In this document: positions 40,714 through 49,807 of the stretch, one piece after another
Layout: each line of letters starts with the position of its first letter
Position numbering within the stretch: the first letter of the stretch is position 1
NCBI RefSeq assembly: GCF_021531715.1
Contig: NZ_JAFBIT010000001.1
Span: 682,001 to 746,000, forward strand
Direction of reading: 5' to 3'
DNA length: 64,000 nucleotides
Source of the DNA: Anaeromassilibacillus senegalensis
GTDB taxonomy: Bacteria > Bacillota > Clostridia > Oscillospirales > Acutalibacteraceae
Notes under the pieces: model-generated
Told to the model about the DNA's origin: nothing
The model's input: the letters and a program-made list of their open reading frames with translations, nothing else
The model's database searches: none
Position numbers and translations under genes: made by a program

Positions 40714-41172
40714 ATGACCGGTAAAAACGATAGAAATGCCGAATTGCTTGCGGATTTTCCCCGCCAGCTTAGCCGGAGCATCACGTATCTGCACCGGCAG
40801 CGCAAGAAATACATGGGTGAGCGGCTCAAAAAATACGACTTTATCGGCGCTATGTACATGATTCTGCTGCACATCGCGCGCAATCCCGGTACGACGCAGG
40901 ATGCGATCGTTTCCCATATGTACGTCGACAAATGCAATGTCGCTCGCCGCACGAAGCGCCTCGAGGAGCTCGGCTACATCCGGCGCGAAACCGGCAAGAC
41001 AGACCGCCGCGAGAACAATCTCTATCTGACGGAAGAGGGCGAAAAGCTCGTGCCCGAGATCCGCGGATACCTGCGCAGCTGGGCAGAGAGCGTGACGCGT
41101 GATCTGAGCGACGAGGAACGCATTGTTCTCATCAAGCTGCTCGACCGGTTGATCCACACGGATGTGGAATAA
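40714..41172 (+). CDS. MarR family transcriptional regulator
   Basis: A 152-residue winged-helix regulator: recognition helix region in TTQDAIVSHMYVDKCNVARRTKRLEELGYIRRE and the wing TDRRENNLYLTEEG. GAGGTGAG sets the start at 40714. An inverted repeat at its own -10 suggests autorepression. No obvious target gene is adjacent on the same strand. Confidence 0.92.
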   Translation: MTGKNDRNAELLADFPRQLSRSITYLHRQRKKYMGERLKKYDFIGAMYMILLHIARNPGTTQDAIVSHMYVDKCNVARRTKRLEELGYIRRETGKTDRRENNLYLTEEGEKLVPEIRGYLRSWAESVTRDLSDEERIVLIKLLDRLIHTDVE

Positions 41173-41186
41173 AACAATCCAGTACC

Positions 41187-42083
41187 CTACCCCACCGGCT
41201 TTTCAAAAGCTGCCGGTGGGGTATTTTTTTCGAAAAGAGCCGGAAACAGCGCTTTCTGCGCGTCGGAAAACCCTATCGTGATGGTTTTGTCCATATCCAG
41301 CGCCTGACAAACGATCTGTACTGCGCTGCAGCAGAGCATCTGCCGGTCTGTACGGTCGGTATGGCCGCCATACAGGTCATCGCCTGCGACCGGGTGGCCG
41401 ATGCTCGCCATATGCACCCGGATCTGATGCGTCCGCCCGGTCAGAAGCCGAAAAGCGACGAGGCTATGCGTGTCGTCCGTGCAAAGCGTTTGGAACACCG
41501 TGCGGGCCGGATCGCCCACGCCCGTGCAGCGTTCCACCTTGTGTCCGGGTTTCAGACCAATAGGTGTGTCGATCCGCCCCTCTTTCGGCGTTATGCCCTC
41601 GCAGACAGCGGTATATGTCTTTTGGAGCGATGCGCAGGCGGCGAATTTGTTCTTCGCGAGTACGAGCGCGCCGGTTGTGTCGCGGTCCAGCCGGTACAGC
41701 GGGCGAAAAACAAAGTTCGGCGCATCGCGGAAATAACCCGCTGCCGCGTTCAGCACGCTGTCACGGTCGTGACCTGGCGACGGATGCACTGGCATACCCG
41801 CGGGCTTGTCGATCACAAGAAAATCCGCATCCTCATAAAGAACACAAAGCGGCACGTCGGTCGGCTCGTATTGCCCTGGCTCGTCAAAGAGCGTGAGCGT
41901 CAGTCGATCGCCCGTGTGCAGCCGGACATTGCTGTGCGCCAAAGCACCGTTCAGAAGAATCTCGCCCTCATATTTCAGAGCAGTCAGCACACGTGCGGAA
42001 AAGCCGAGTGTGCGCCGCACAAAGTTGCGGATGTCCGTGCCATCCTGCGCCGCCTGAATTTCATATTGCAGTGTTCGCGTCAT
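41187..42083 (-). CDS. RluA family pseudouridine synthase
   Basis: A 298-residue RNA pseudouridine synthase. It has a short S4-like N-terminal domain and the catalytic motif YRLDRDTTGALVLAKN with the nucleophilic Asp, then FRLLTGRTHQIRVHMASIGHPVAGDDLYGG. rRNA or tRNA target unknown. The ATG overlaps the ispA stop by 4 bp. Its final codons are shared with the marR terminator hairpin. Confidence 0.94.
   Translation of the reverse strand: MTRTLQYEIQAAQDGTDIRNFVRRTLGFSARVLTALKYEGEILLNGALAHSNVRLHTGDRLTLTLFDEPGQYEPTDVPLCVLYEDADFLVIDKPAGMPVHPSPGHDRDSVLNAAAGYFRDAPNFVFRPLYRLDRDTTGALVLAKNKFAACASLQKTYTAVCEGITPKEGRIDTPIGLKPGHKVERCTGVGDPARTVFQTLCTDDTHSLVAFRLLTGRTHQIRVHMASIGHPVAGDDLYGGHTDRTDRQMLCCSAVQIVCQALDMDKTITIGFSDAQKALFPALFEKNTPPAAFEKPVG
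41188..41230 (+). terminator. Terminator of marR inside the 3' end of the RluA-type gene
   Basis: TACCCCACCGGC (41188-41199) pairs exactly with GCCGGTGGGGTA (41212-41223), followed by seven T. It overlaps the last codons of the convergent gene. Confidence 0.88.
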
Positions 42084-42952
42084 TTGCTGCGTGCTGCAAG
42101 CTGCATGGCAAAATCCCGGAGAAACGCGGTGTCGCCGCTGAACGCATCGAGTGCCGTAAGTGCCGAAGCCGTGTATTTGTCAACAAGTGCCTGCGCCTTT
42201 TCGAGACCGAGCAGCGAGACGTAGGTGCAGCGGTTGTTCTGCGCGTCGATGCCGATGTTTTTGCCGAGCTCCTCGGCGCTGCCCGTGACGTCGAGAATAT
42301 CGTCGCGAATCTGGAACGCTAAACCGATGTGCAGCGCGTATGCCTTGGCAGCCTCAACCAGTTCGTCTTCCGCACCCGCCGCGATGCAGCCCATCATGCA
42401 CGCCGCCATAATCAGGTTTGCGGTTTTGCCCGTGTCCTTCTCGCGCAGTGTTTCAAGCGGGACGACGCGGTTTTCGGTTTCGAGATCGATGCACTGACCG
42501 CCGACCATGCCGCGCTCGCCGGCACATTCCGCCAGAACGGCCGCAGCTTTTGCCGCACGTGCAGGGCCGACAACACGAAACGCTTCCGCACTGAGAGCGG
42601 TTTCAAAAGCTTTCGTCAGAAGCCCGTCACCGGCGAGCAGCGCATAGCTCTCGCCGAAAACCTTATGATTCGAGGGCTTGCCGCGGCGCATGTCGTCGTT
42701 ATCCATGCAAGGCAGGTCGTCGTGGATCAGCGAATACGCATGTACCATCTCGATCGCGCACGCAAACGGCATCGCCATTTCTTCCCTGCCGCCGCAGAGC
42801 GTGCAGAACGCGAGCGTGAGCACGGCGCGGACACGTTTGCCGCCGTTCAAAAGCGAATAGCGCATTGCGTCTGTGACGTTTTTATAAAGCGCATCGGTTT
42901 CCGGCACAAACCGGTCGAGCGCCGCTTCGATTCTTTTCAGCTGCTCTGTCAT
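42080..42952 (-). CDS. ispA: Polyprenyl synthetase (farnesyl/geranyl diphosphate synthase)
   Basis: A 290-residue trans-prenyltransferase. The first Asp-rich motif is DDLPCMDNDD and the second QIRDDILD; GGKRVRAVL is the IPP-binding region. The small residue pattern before the first motif fits a short-chain (C15) product. GGAGGAAG precedes the ATG at 42952, one base after the xseB stop. The xseA-xseB-ispA order is common in Firmicutes. Confidence 0.95.
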   Translation of the reverse strand: MTEQLKRIEAALDRFVPETDALYKNVTDAMRYSLLNGGKRVRAVLTLAFCTLCGGREEMAMPFACAIEMVHAYSLIHDDLPCMDNDDMRRGKPSNHKVFGESYALLAGDGLLTKAFETALSAEAFRVVGPARAAKAAAVLAECAGERGMVGGQCIDLETENRVVPLETLREKDTGKTANLIMAACMMGCIAAGAEDELVEAAKAYALHIGLAFQIRDDILDVTGSAEELGKNIGIDAQNNRCTYVSLLGLEKAQALVDKYTASALTALDAFSGDTAFLRDFAMQLAARSK

Positions 42953-42953
42953 T

Positions 42954-43166
42954 TCAGGCTTCCTCCGTATCCGCACAAATTTTGGACAGCTCCGTGATCT
43001 TCTGTTCTGCGGCGCCGAGTGTCTCATAGCAGAGCTGCGACAGCTCTGCCCCCTCACTGAACAGCTTGACCGATTCCTCCAGCGTCACGCTGCCGCGCTC
43101 GAGCGTCTCCGTGATCTCGCGAAGGCGCGCCATTGCGTCCTCAAAGCTCAGCTTCTTTTTTACCAT
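42954..43166 (-). CDS. xseB: Exodeoxyribonuclease VII small subunit
   Basis: A 70-residue helical-hairpin protein (LSFEDAMARLREITETLERGSVTLEESVKLFSEGAELSQ) that multiply binds XseA. It starts at 43166 inside the 3' end of xseA, a 26-bp overlap that implies coupling. Confidence 0.95.
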   Translation of the reverse strand: MVKKKLSFEDAMARLREITETLERGSVTLEESVKLFSEGAELSQLCYETLGAAEQKITELSKICADTEEA

Positions 43167-44391
43167 CGATTTCTCCCCCTTGCTGCGGTGCTTCCGGTTC
43201 CGCACCCGTTACCGTCAGGTGCAATATGCCGTCCGACACACGCGCTTCGATTTTTTCCGTAATTTCCGTCTCCTGTACGCTGCGCAGGATGGTACCGTCT
43301 TCATGTGACAAAAGCGCATAGCCGCGCGCGATGACTTTCAGCGGACTCATGGCGTCCAGCCGGCCCGAGAGATCGGCAAGACGGGATTTTTCCGCCATCC
43401 ACCTGCGCCGCGCACCGGATTCAAGCCGCTGTACGGCGCTGTTCAGCGCTGTTTTGCGGGGCGTCAGCCATACGGCCGGGTCGCGCAGAACCCGCGCGGA
43501 CGATGCCGTATCGAGAAGCTGCCTGCGGTCGTTTATGCCGTTCTCTGCGGCTTTTTTCATGCGGCGCACAAGCGTATCGAGCTGCACGCGTACCTCTTGT
43601 CGGTCGGGCACGGCAAGCTCCGCTGCGGCGCTCGGCGTCGGCGCGCGCAGATCCGCGACAAAATCACAGATGGTGAAATCCGTTTCGTGACCGACAGCCG
43701 AAATCACCGGAATTTCCGACGCGAAGATCGTCCGCGCCAGCTGCTCGTCGTTGAACGCGGCGAGATCCTCGGCGGAACCGCCGCCGCGCCCAATGAGAAT
43801 AACGTCGGCACAGCGCTTTTCGTTCATCAGCCGCACGGCCTGTGCAAGCTGTGCGGGCGCGCCCTCGCCCTGCACGAGCACCGGGCAGAAAATGAGCTCT
43901 GCCGCGGGCCACCGGCGCGAGAGAATATTCAGCATATCCTGTACCGCCGCACCGGTCGGCGAGGTAATGATGCCGATGCGCGCCGGAAAGCGTGGGATCG
44001 GCTTTTTGTATTCTTCAGAGAAAAGACCTTCTTTTGAGAGCTTCTCCTTCATCTGCTCAAAGGCGAGGTTTAGTGCGCCGAGGCCATCCGGCTGCATTTC
44101 CTCCACGTAAAACTGGTACTGTCCGCTCGGCTCGTAGATGGAGACGCGTCCGCGCACGATCACGCGCATGCCGTCTTTCGGGCGAAAGCGCAGGCGGCGC
44201 GCGGCATTTGAAAACATCACGGCCTTAATAACCGATTTTTCATCCTTGAGCGAAAAATACAAATGCCCGGAGCGGTAATGATCGGTGAAATTTGAGATCT
44301 CGCCCGCAGCGTAAATATCCGTCAGGCGGCCGTCGCTCTCGATCAGCGATTTCAGAAAGAAATTGATCTGTGTAACCGATAAAACGCGCAT
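43141..44391 (-). CDS. xseA: Exodeoxyribonuclease VII large subunit
   Basis: A 416-residue single-strand exonuclease subunit. An N-terminal OB fold (VTQINFFLKSLIESDGRLTDIYAAGEISNF) is followed by the catalytic core, with GIITSPTGAAVQDM and ILIGRGGGSAEDLAAFND, then a coiled-coil region. ATG 44391 has GAGGAGGG upstream and overlaps the M22 stop as TGATG. Confidence 0.96.
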   Translation of the reverse strand: MRVLSVTQINFFLKSLIESDGRLTDIYAAGEISNFTDHYRSGHLYFSLKDEKSVIKAVMFSNAARRLRFRPKDGMRVIVRGRVSIYEPSGQYQFYVEEMQPDGLGALNLAFEQMKEKLSKEGLFSEEYKKPIPRFPARIGIITSPTGAAVQDMLNILSRRWPAAELIFCPVLVQGEGAPAQLAQAVRLMNEKRCADVILIGRGGGSAEDLAAFNDEQLARTIFASEIPVISAVGHETDFTICDFVADLRAPTPSAAAELAVPDRQEVRVQLDTLVRRMKKAAENGINDRRQLLDTASSARVLRDPAVWLTPRKTALNSAVQRLESGARRRWMAEKSRLADLSGRLDAMSPLKVIARGYALLSHEDGTILRSVQETEITEKIEARVSDGILHLTVTGAEPEAPQQGGEIDGKKEAEL

Positions 44392-45329
44392 CAAAAACCC
44401 TCCTCACACAGCGACGCCAGCACGGCGGCGCCCGCCGCATTGTCTGCGGAAAAGCGCGGCTCGGCAAAAATCGCGCCGTATTTTGCGGCCATCTGCGCGC
44501 GCAGCATGGAATTGGAGGAAACACCGCCGGAAAAGAGCACGGGCAGCTCGCCGTATTCGTTGAGCAGAGCGGCGCACATGCCGTCGACGGATGCGAGCAC
44601 ATACGCCATGCAAGTCGCCGCGATCTCCTCTTTTGGCGCGCCGCGTTCCAACAGTGTGCGGCATTTGTTTTCGACGCCGGAGAGCGAGCAGCTTGTCCCC
44701 TTCATCGAGGCTCTGGCTTTGATCTTTCCCGTATACGCGCACGCAAGCGGGTCGAGATGCTTTCCGGCGGGAAACGGCAGACCGAGCATTACGCCGATGC
44801 GGTCGATAACCTGCCCGGCCTTGAGGTCTAGAGAGGAGGCGACGAGCTTCGTCGTGAAAAGTCTGCCAGTCGTATCCGGCTCAACGAGTACGGCCTCCGT
44901 CGTGCCGCCAGAAAGATGAAACGCGAGAAAGCGGCGTTTCAAAAGCTCCAGCCGGTTTGCCGAATAGAGCGCTGCCGCGATGTGGCCCTGTTGGTGGGAA
45001 AAGCGATAAACCGGAATACCGAGCGCTTGTCCGAGCATTTGCGCCGTGCCTAATCCGACGAGAAAGCACGGCATATAGGAATCCTCCTTGTCGCGCGGGC
45101 GGTTCGAAACGCCGACGGCTCTGGCCCCACCGATTCTACTGCCAAGCGCGGCCATGACCTCCGGGAGCTGCCGCGTGTGGTGGAATACCGCGTCGCTCTG
45201 CCTGAGACCGATTTCCCCGGCCTTTACGGGCAGCAGCTTCCCGCGGCTGTCTACCACCCCGTTTTCAAGGAGCGCCGCGCTCGTTGTATAGTTGCTCGTG
45301 TCGATGCCGAGTGTGCAGAAATCAAGCAT
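44391..45329 (-). CDS. TsaD/Gcp-like (peptidase M22) paralog
   Basis: A 312-residue ASKHA-fold protein with the HQQGH metal motif, an FHLSGGTTEAVLV phosphate loop and FSGGVSSN near the end. It resembles TsaD, the t6A synthase subunit, but is shorter and lacks some canonical blocks (the opening is GIDTSNYTTS). It is a known clostridial companion of nusB and xseA. It is likely a paralog of unknown role rather than the essential TsaD (inference). Confidence 0.85.
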   Translation of the reverse strand: MLDFCTLGIDTSNYTTSAALLENGVVDSRGKLLPVKAGEIGLRQSDAVFHHTRQLPEVMAALGSRIGGARAVGVSNRPRDKEDSYMPCFLVGLGTAQMLGQALGIPVYRFSHQQGHIAAALYSANRLELLKRRFLAFHLSGGTTEAVLVEPDTTGRLFTTKLVASSLDLKAGQVIDRIGVMLGLPFPAGKHLDPLACAYTGKIKARASMKGTSCSLSGVENKCRTLLERGAPKEEIAATCMAYVLASVDGMCAALLNEYGELPVLFSGGVSSNSMLRAQMAAKYGAIFAEPRFSADNAAGAAVLASLCEEGF

Positions 45330-45741
45330 TTTCCGCCTCACAAAGCGTTTTGGCGATCGTGGAGAGTACGCCGTTTACATAGGAGGCGTCCTTCTCATTG
45401 CCGTACGTCTTCGCAAGCTCTACAGCCTCGTTGATGGAGACGCTGACCGGCACATCCTTTGTGCACAGGAATTTGATCTCGCAAACCGCAAGGCGCAGGA
45501 TAGTGAGCGTCACCTTGGAAAGGCGGCGCAGGCTCCAGCCGCGGATATTCTGCTCGATTAACGCGTCGATCTCGTCGAGGTGAAGCTCGGCCAGCGAGGT
45601 CAGCTTCTCGCAGTATGTGTCCATCTCGATGCCGCGCGCTTCAACCGCCATCTCAATGATGTCCTCCATGCTGTCGTTTGTCATCGTCTTTTCAAAGAGC
45701 AGGACAAAAGCCTGTTCTCTGGATTCTCGTCTGGTTTTCAT
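45322..45741 (-). CDS. nusB: Transcription antitermination protein NusB
   Basis: A 139-residue all-helical protein: TRRESREQAFVLLFEKTM at the start, and the conserved VSINEAVELAKTYGNEKDASYVNGVL. It binds boxA RNA with S10 in rRNA antitermination. AAAGGA is upstream. It overlaps the M22 paralog by 8 bp and starts the nusB-M22-xseA-xseB-ispA-rluA run. No asp23-type gene separates it from spoIIIAH. Confidence 0.96.
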   Translation of the reverse strand: MKTRRESREQAFVLLFEKTMTNDSMEDIIEMAVEARGIEMDTYCEKLTSLAELHLDEIDALIEQNIRGWSLRRLSKVTLTILRLAVCEIKFLCTKDVPVSVSINEAVELAKTYGNEKDASYVNGVLSTIAKTLCEAENA

Positions 45742-45770
45742 AATCTTATTCCTTTCCGTTCTGGAATTTC

Positions 45771-45803
45771 TGCAAAAAAAGAACCCGCCGAAGATACGGC
45801 GGG
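45771..45803 (-). terminator. Terminator of the spoIIIA operon, upstream of nusB
   Basis: On the minus strand CCCGCCG and CGGCGGG pair around TATCTT, followed by TTCTTTTTTT. It lies 30 bp before nusB. The remaining ~130 bp between it and spoIIIAH show no gene. Confidence 0.85.
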
Positions 45804-45931
45804 CAGTTTAAGCGGGTGGTTTCGGCGCGAACGCCAAAATACATTCTGGAATTTTCAAGCTTCACCGTACACGCCGTAATTCGTGTTCTATTATAGCACA
45901 GAACGGCCGGGATTGCAAGGCAAAGCCGCTT

Positions 45932-46555
45932 TCACGAAGCGGAAATCAATTTGATTTTTTCGGCGGAAAGCCCGGTTTCCGAAACGGCGATGTCGCGCAC
46001 AATCAACGCGTTCTGCGCGTCTTCCATGTCGCCGTTCACGACGATGGTGCAGGTGTCGCCGTTGATATAGGCGACGCATTCGGCGAAGCCCTTGGCCTCA
46101 ACGAGGCTCTCAATATTCGTCTCTTTCAGGATGTTCTGCGCAATGGCGGATGCCTCGCTGACGGCGGCTTCCTTGACGGCAGTATCGGCTTCAGCGTCGG
46201 CCAGAATGTCCTCGAGCAGCTCGACGGCCTCGTCGCGCGCCGTCTGTCGCGTCATGCGTGCGTCGGATAGCTTTTCGGCGGCAGGCGCGGCGGCCTCTGT
46301 GCCGGAGGCTTCACCGTCAACCGGTGTCGTCTCAAATTCCGGAAGTGTATCGCCGGTGCTTTCGAGATCGTCGGAAACGGTTTCCACGTAGCTGTTGTTT
46401 ACAAGCTGCGCCGCACCGAGCGCGCTGGACGGCTCCGAGGAAACGTCTCCCTCCGTTTTTACGCCGCTGCCGGCAAACTGCCAGTTCAGGTAGACCGCCG
46501 CGCCGAGTGCCAGCACAAGGGATGCAAGTATGAGCTGTCTTTTTCCGTATTTCAT
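45932..46555 (-). CDS. spoIIIAH: Stage III sporulation protein AH
   Basis: A 207-residue mother-cell protein: one N-terminal membrane helix (about 8-26, ILASLVLALGAAVYLNWQF), an acidic low-complexity linker, then the YscJ/FliF-like ring-building domain that contacts SpoIIQ across the intermembrane space. The domain ends AYINGDTCTIVVNGDMED... as usual. It is the last gene of the operon. Confidence 0.93.
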   Translation of the reverse strand: MKYGKRQLILASLVLALGAAVYLNWQFAGSGVKTEGDVSSEPSSALGAAQLVNNSYVETVSDDLESTGDTLPEFETTPVDGEASGTEAAAPAAEKLSDARMTRQTARDEAVELLEDILADAEADTAVKEAAVSEASAIAQNILKETNIESLVEAKGFAECVAYINGDTCTIVVNGDMEDAQNALIVRDIAVSETGLSAEKIKLISAS

Positions 46556-46582
46556 TGCTTTGTCCTCCGATTCTGATTTGTA

Positions 46583-47146
46583 TCATGTATATTCCGAACG
46601 ACCCGTCACACATACCTGTGTGGACGATAAATCGAGCGCAGTTTTTACGGCTTGGGTGATTTTTTCACGAACCTGCGCGTCGTTCCCCCACCGGCTCACA
46701 ATGACAACGCCGCGGATCTCCGGTTCTGTCTGTGTGACGATCAGCGGTTTTTGGGAGCCATCCGCTGATTTCACGAGAATGTATGTCTTCTCCGTATCCC
46801 CATCCGTCTGCGTCTTGTTGAGGCTGTCTCCCGCATATTCCTGCGCATTTTTTTCGCTCTGGCGGTCTTCGGTCGCGTAGACGGTCTCGCCCATCGATTT
46901 GAGCGTCACCGTGACATGCGGATCAGCTTCACCTGTGATGGCGGAAACCATCTGCGCGATGCGCTCGGAAACGGCCGCACTGTATGCTTCGGCAGTCAAT
47001 TCCACGGCTTCCGACGCCACTTCCTGCGGTTCGTCTGCTTTCCCGGTCGGCCAGAGAATCACCGCCAGTGCCGCGAGCACGCAGACGCCGATGAGAATAT
47101 AAGTGAGCTTCCCACTTTTCAGAAGCGCTTTCGCCTTTTCCTGCAT
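46583..47146 (-). CDS. spoIIIAG: Stage III sporulation protein AG
   Basis: A 187-residue ring protein of the SpoIIIA-Q channel: one membrane helix (about 15-33, LTYILIGVCVLAALAVILW), a flexible region, and a C-terminal RBM-like domain with PEIRGVVIVSRWGNDAQVREKITQAV, a well conserved AG block. GAAGGGAGA precedes ATG 47146. Confidence 0.93.
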   Translation of the reverse strand: MQEKAKALLKSGKLTYILIGVCVLAALAVILWPTGKADEPQEVASEAVELTAEAYSAAVSERIAQMVSAITGEADPHVTVTLKSMGETVYATEDRQSEKNAQEYAGDSLNKTQTDGDTEKTYILVKSADGSQKPLIVTQTEPEIRGVVIVSRWGNDAQVREKITQAVKTALDLSSTQVCVTGRSEYT

Positions 47147-47168
47147 TTGTCGATATCTCCCTTCTGTG

Positions 47169-47636
47169 TCAGCGCGCATAGACCTCTGTTCGGATCGCGT
47201 CAGTCAGCAAACTGCGCAAAAGTGCGTCGGTGCGGTCGACATCCGTCGAATATTTCACACAGACGCGCACACGGTCGATTTCCACAGCGCCGCTGTCATC
47301 CTGATTGTACCAGATCTCGATGCCCTTTGAGCCGTTCTCTACCGCGATACCGGCTGCATCCAGAAGCATGGCCAGCCGTTCGCGCAGAAGGGCCGTCCCG
47401 GTTTCCGCGTAGAGTGGCGGTGTTTGTTCTGCCTTAACTTCCGACGATGAATAGACGTTTCCAAGGGAAATGTCCCAATCCATGTGCAGAATGCCGCTCA
47501 AAAGCGCCGCCGCAACCATCAATACGGCGAGCGCATGGACCAGAGAACCGCTTTTTTCCGGAAACAGGCGGGAAAGCACCTCCGCGCCAATCAGCACGGC
47601 GCTGACGGTGAAAACCAAAGTGTAAAGCTCACGCAT
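47169..47636 (-). CDS. spoIIIAF: Stage III sporulation protein AF
   Basis: A 155-residue protein with two N-terminal membrane helices (LYTLVFTVSAVLIGAEVLSRLF and VHALAVLMVAAALLSGIL) and a C-terminal ring-type domain ending near DALLRSLL. The ATG at 47636 lies 8 bp inside spoIIIAE and has GAGGTG upstream. Confidence 0.9.
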   Translation of the reverse strand: MRELYTLVFTVSAVLIGAEVLSRLFPEKSGSLVHALAVLMVAAALLSGILHMDWDISLGNVYSSSEVKAEQTPPLYAETGTALLRERLAMLLDAAGIAVENGSKGIEIWYNQDDSGAVEIDRVRVCVKYSTDVDRTDALLRSLLTDAIRTEVYAR

Positions 47637-48735
47637 ACGCACCTCGCACACATAGCACAACGGCAGCGGATACGACCGAGACCGCGCCGACACTGAATAC
47701 CACGGCCAAAAGGAGCTTGAGCGCCGTCATGCAGCCGTCAAGAAAGGCGGCCAGACTGGAGAGCTCGAACAGCTCGGCTGTAAGCGACGCCAGCAGACAA
47801 ACCGTGAGCCACACGGCGGCCTTAAGGCAAAGCGGCAAAAAAACGGCGAGCGATGCCAGCAGGCCAAATGCGCCGACGCCGGACTTGACGAGCGAAACGC
47901 TGGAGGCGATCGCTGAGAGTGCATCGCCGAATGCGCCGCCGACAATCGGGATCGCGCTCGTGGCGATCATCTTCGCCGCTTTGCCAACCGCAGCGTCCGA
48001 TCCGGAGGAGACGAGCGTCTGAACGGACAGAACGCCGGTGTAGACGGTGACAGCGAGAATCAGCAGCCATTTCAGCGCTTTGTAGAGGGCGTCCGTCAGC
48101 CGTTTTAAGTTGAACGATGTCACGGAGGACACGGCAGAAAGCGCGACAAAGACACGCAGCAACGGAACGAAGAGATTTCCGGCCAGCGCTGTGATCCCAT
48201 TTGCAGCGGCGAGCGTGAGCGCGCCGTAGGTTGAGCCGGTCACGGCACTGCCCGCAGAGATGAGCAGGCCAACATAAACCGGAACGGCGGCGATCAGAAA
48301 CACGCCGATTGCCTGCACGACTGCGGAGGTCTGCCCGATAAGATCAGCCATCGGCGCAAGCAGAACAACGGCGGCACTGAGCGTGCTGCAGAGGTTCACG
48401 GTGTACCGAAGCTCGTCCGGCGCAAGCTCCAGAACGATGCGGCAAAGCAGAGCGATGGCGATCAGCAGCAAAAGCGCGCGTAGCGGTTCTGTCCAACCCG
48501 CGCGCAGCGGCGCGGCCAGTTCTTCGAAAAAGCGCTGTACGGCGTTCTGGTGCGTTTCGCCCGGTGAAATGCCGGGATCGGACAGGAGAAACCGCGCCTC
48601 CTCGGGAAGGGCCTCCCAAAGTGCTTCGGCACCGCTTTGGGCATAGAGCTCGTCTTCGGTTTCACCGGCGTACACCGGCTGCGCGAACAGGAAGGCGAAG
48701 AACAGCAGGAAGAAAAAACACCGCGCAGCTCTCAT
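47629..48735 (-). CDS. spoIIIAE: Stage III sporulation protein AE
   Basis: A 368-residue polytopic membrane protein with an N-terminal signal-like helix and about seven further helices, the likely export-gate-like core of the SpoIIIA channel. Conserved stretches include GSTYGALTLAAANG and SAIPIVGGAFGDALS. It overlaps spoIIIAD by 4 bp. Confidence 0.95.
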   Translation of the reverse strand: MRAARCFFFLLFFAFLFAQPVYAGETEDELYAQSGAEALWEALPEEARFLLSDPGISPGETHQNAVQRFFEELAAPLRAGWTEPLRALLLLIAIALLCRIVLELAPDELRYTVNLCSTLSAAVVLLAPMADLIGQTSAVVQAIGVFLIAAVPVYVGLLISAGSAVTGSTYGALTLAAANGITALAGNLFVPLLRVFVALSAVSSVTSFNLKRLTDALYKALKWLLILAVTVYTGVLSVQTLVSSGSDAAVGKAAKMIATSAIPIVGGAFGDALSAIASSVSLVKSGVGAFGLLASLAVFLPLCLKAAVWLTVCLLASLTAELFELSSLAAFLDGCMTALKLLLAVVFSVGAVSVVSAAVVLCVRGAYA

Positions 48736-49121
48736 AATGTAAGCACCTCACGGATCATGCCGAGCAGGCTCTGAAATAACGGGAGCGCTGCCAGCAGCAC
48801 AGCAGCTTTAACGGCAAATTCCACGCCGGACGCGAGCGCACTCTCGCCTGCATCGCGGCAGACGCCGATAGCGATCCGCCCGATGAGCACGATGCCGAGC
48901 GCCTTTAAAAGCGTACGGAGGATGTCGGCCATATCCGCCGCCTCGGAAAGATCGCCGATCAGGACAGACAGCTCGCTCATCTGCGGCAAAACGTAGAGAA
49001 AAACGAGAACGGCGGCGGCCGTGGAAAACAGAAGAGCGATCTCCCGGTTGCTCTTTTGGATCAGAGCGCCGCAGACCGCCGCAAAAATCGCAACGGCGGA
49101 AACGGCCAGAACACTGTTCAT
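48732..49121 (-). CDS. spoIIIAD: Stage III sporulation protein AD
   Basis: A 129-residue membrane protein with four helices; QKSNREIALLFSTAAAV and GVCRDAGESALASGVEFAVKAAVLL are family blocks. Overlaps both neighbours by 4 bp, showing tight translational coupling. Confidence 0.95.
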   Translation of the reverse strand: MNSVLAVSAVAIFAAVCGALIQKSNREIALLFSTAAAVLVFLYVLPQMSELSVLIGDLSEAADMADILRTLLKALGIVLIGRIAIGVCRDAGESALASGVEFAVKAAVLLAALPLFQSLLGMIREVLTL

Positions 49122-49312
49122 AGCCCAAACACCGACTTGATTGTGTCAAACAGCGTGCTGATCTCCGAAATGATCATCATCAAGACGACGATCAGCCCGG
49201 CGAGCGTCGTCATCATCGCCTGCTCTTCCCGTCCGGAGCGGATCAGAAGCTGGTTCAGCACGGCGACGATGATCCCGATGGCGGCGATTTTGAAAATCAG
49301 ATCCACATCCAT
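49118..49312 (-). CDS. spoIIIAC: Stage III sporulation protein AC
   Basis: A 64-residue, two-helix membrane protein (DLIFKIAAIGIIVAVLNQLL, then a second helix with ISEI), full length for the family. ATG at 49312 follows a GGAATG stretch, 27 bp after spoIIIAB. Confidence 0.95.
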   Translation of the reverse strand: MDVDLIFKIAAIGIIVAVLNQLLIRSGREEQAMMTTLAGLIVVLMMIISEISTLFDTIKSVFGL

Positions 49313-49339
49313 ACTGCTTTACATTCCTTTCAAGCGTTT

Positions 49340-49807
49340 TCAGATCAGAACCAATGCGGCGGCGGTGCCGGAAAACAGGCCGAGCGCTGTATACAGCTTG
49401 CATTTCGAAGCGATATTCTGTTTGGCTTCCTGCAGTGCCGCCTGCACGCGCGTCTCAAACAGCGTCATATAGGCGAGCTGCCCTTCAAGATCCGTTTTTC
49501 CATAGCCGTGGATAAAAGCCACTGCAAGCGCGCGGTCTGCGCGGCACGTGAAGAAGCGCTGTGCCGTTTGTTCCCAGGCGGCGATCAGATCCCAGTCCCA
49601 CCGGATCTGCCGGAGAAAAGCGTTATCGCCGCAAAGCGCCAGCAGAGCGCATAGGTCGCCCGCTGTGTAGGCTGCGGCGCTTTTCAGGGCGGCCAGCGCA
49701 TCCCGAAAGACCACAAGCTCCTTCTCACGCGTTTTGAGCCGCATGGATTCCGATAACCCGGCGGTCAGGGCGCAGATCACGAGCAGAATCGCCGCCGCTG
49801 TTCTCAA
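49340..49807 (-). CDS. spoIIIAB: Stage III sporulation protein AB
   Basis: A 155-residue protein with a helix at each end (AAAILLVICALTAGL and the C-terminal LGLFSGTAAALVLI) and a helical cytosolic body, related to GspF-type proteins. Start codon is uncertain: AGGTGATC, a long match to the 16S anti-Shine-Dalgarno, is ideally placed for TTG 49807; GTG 49816 is possible. Either overlaps spoIIIAA by 80-90 bp, longer than usual. Confidence 0.88.
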   Translation of the reverse strand: MRTAAAILLVICALTAGLSESMRLKTREKELVVFRDALAALKSAAAYTAGDLCALLALCGDNAFLRQIRWDWDLIAAWEQTAQRFFTCRADRALAVAFIHGYGKTDLEGQLAYMTLFETRVQAALQEAKQNIASKCKLYTALGLFSGTAAALVLI

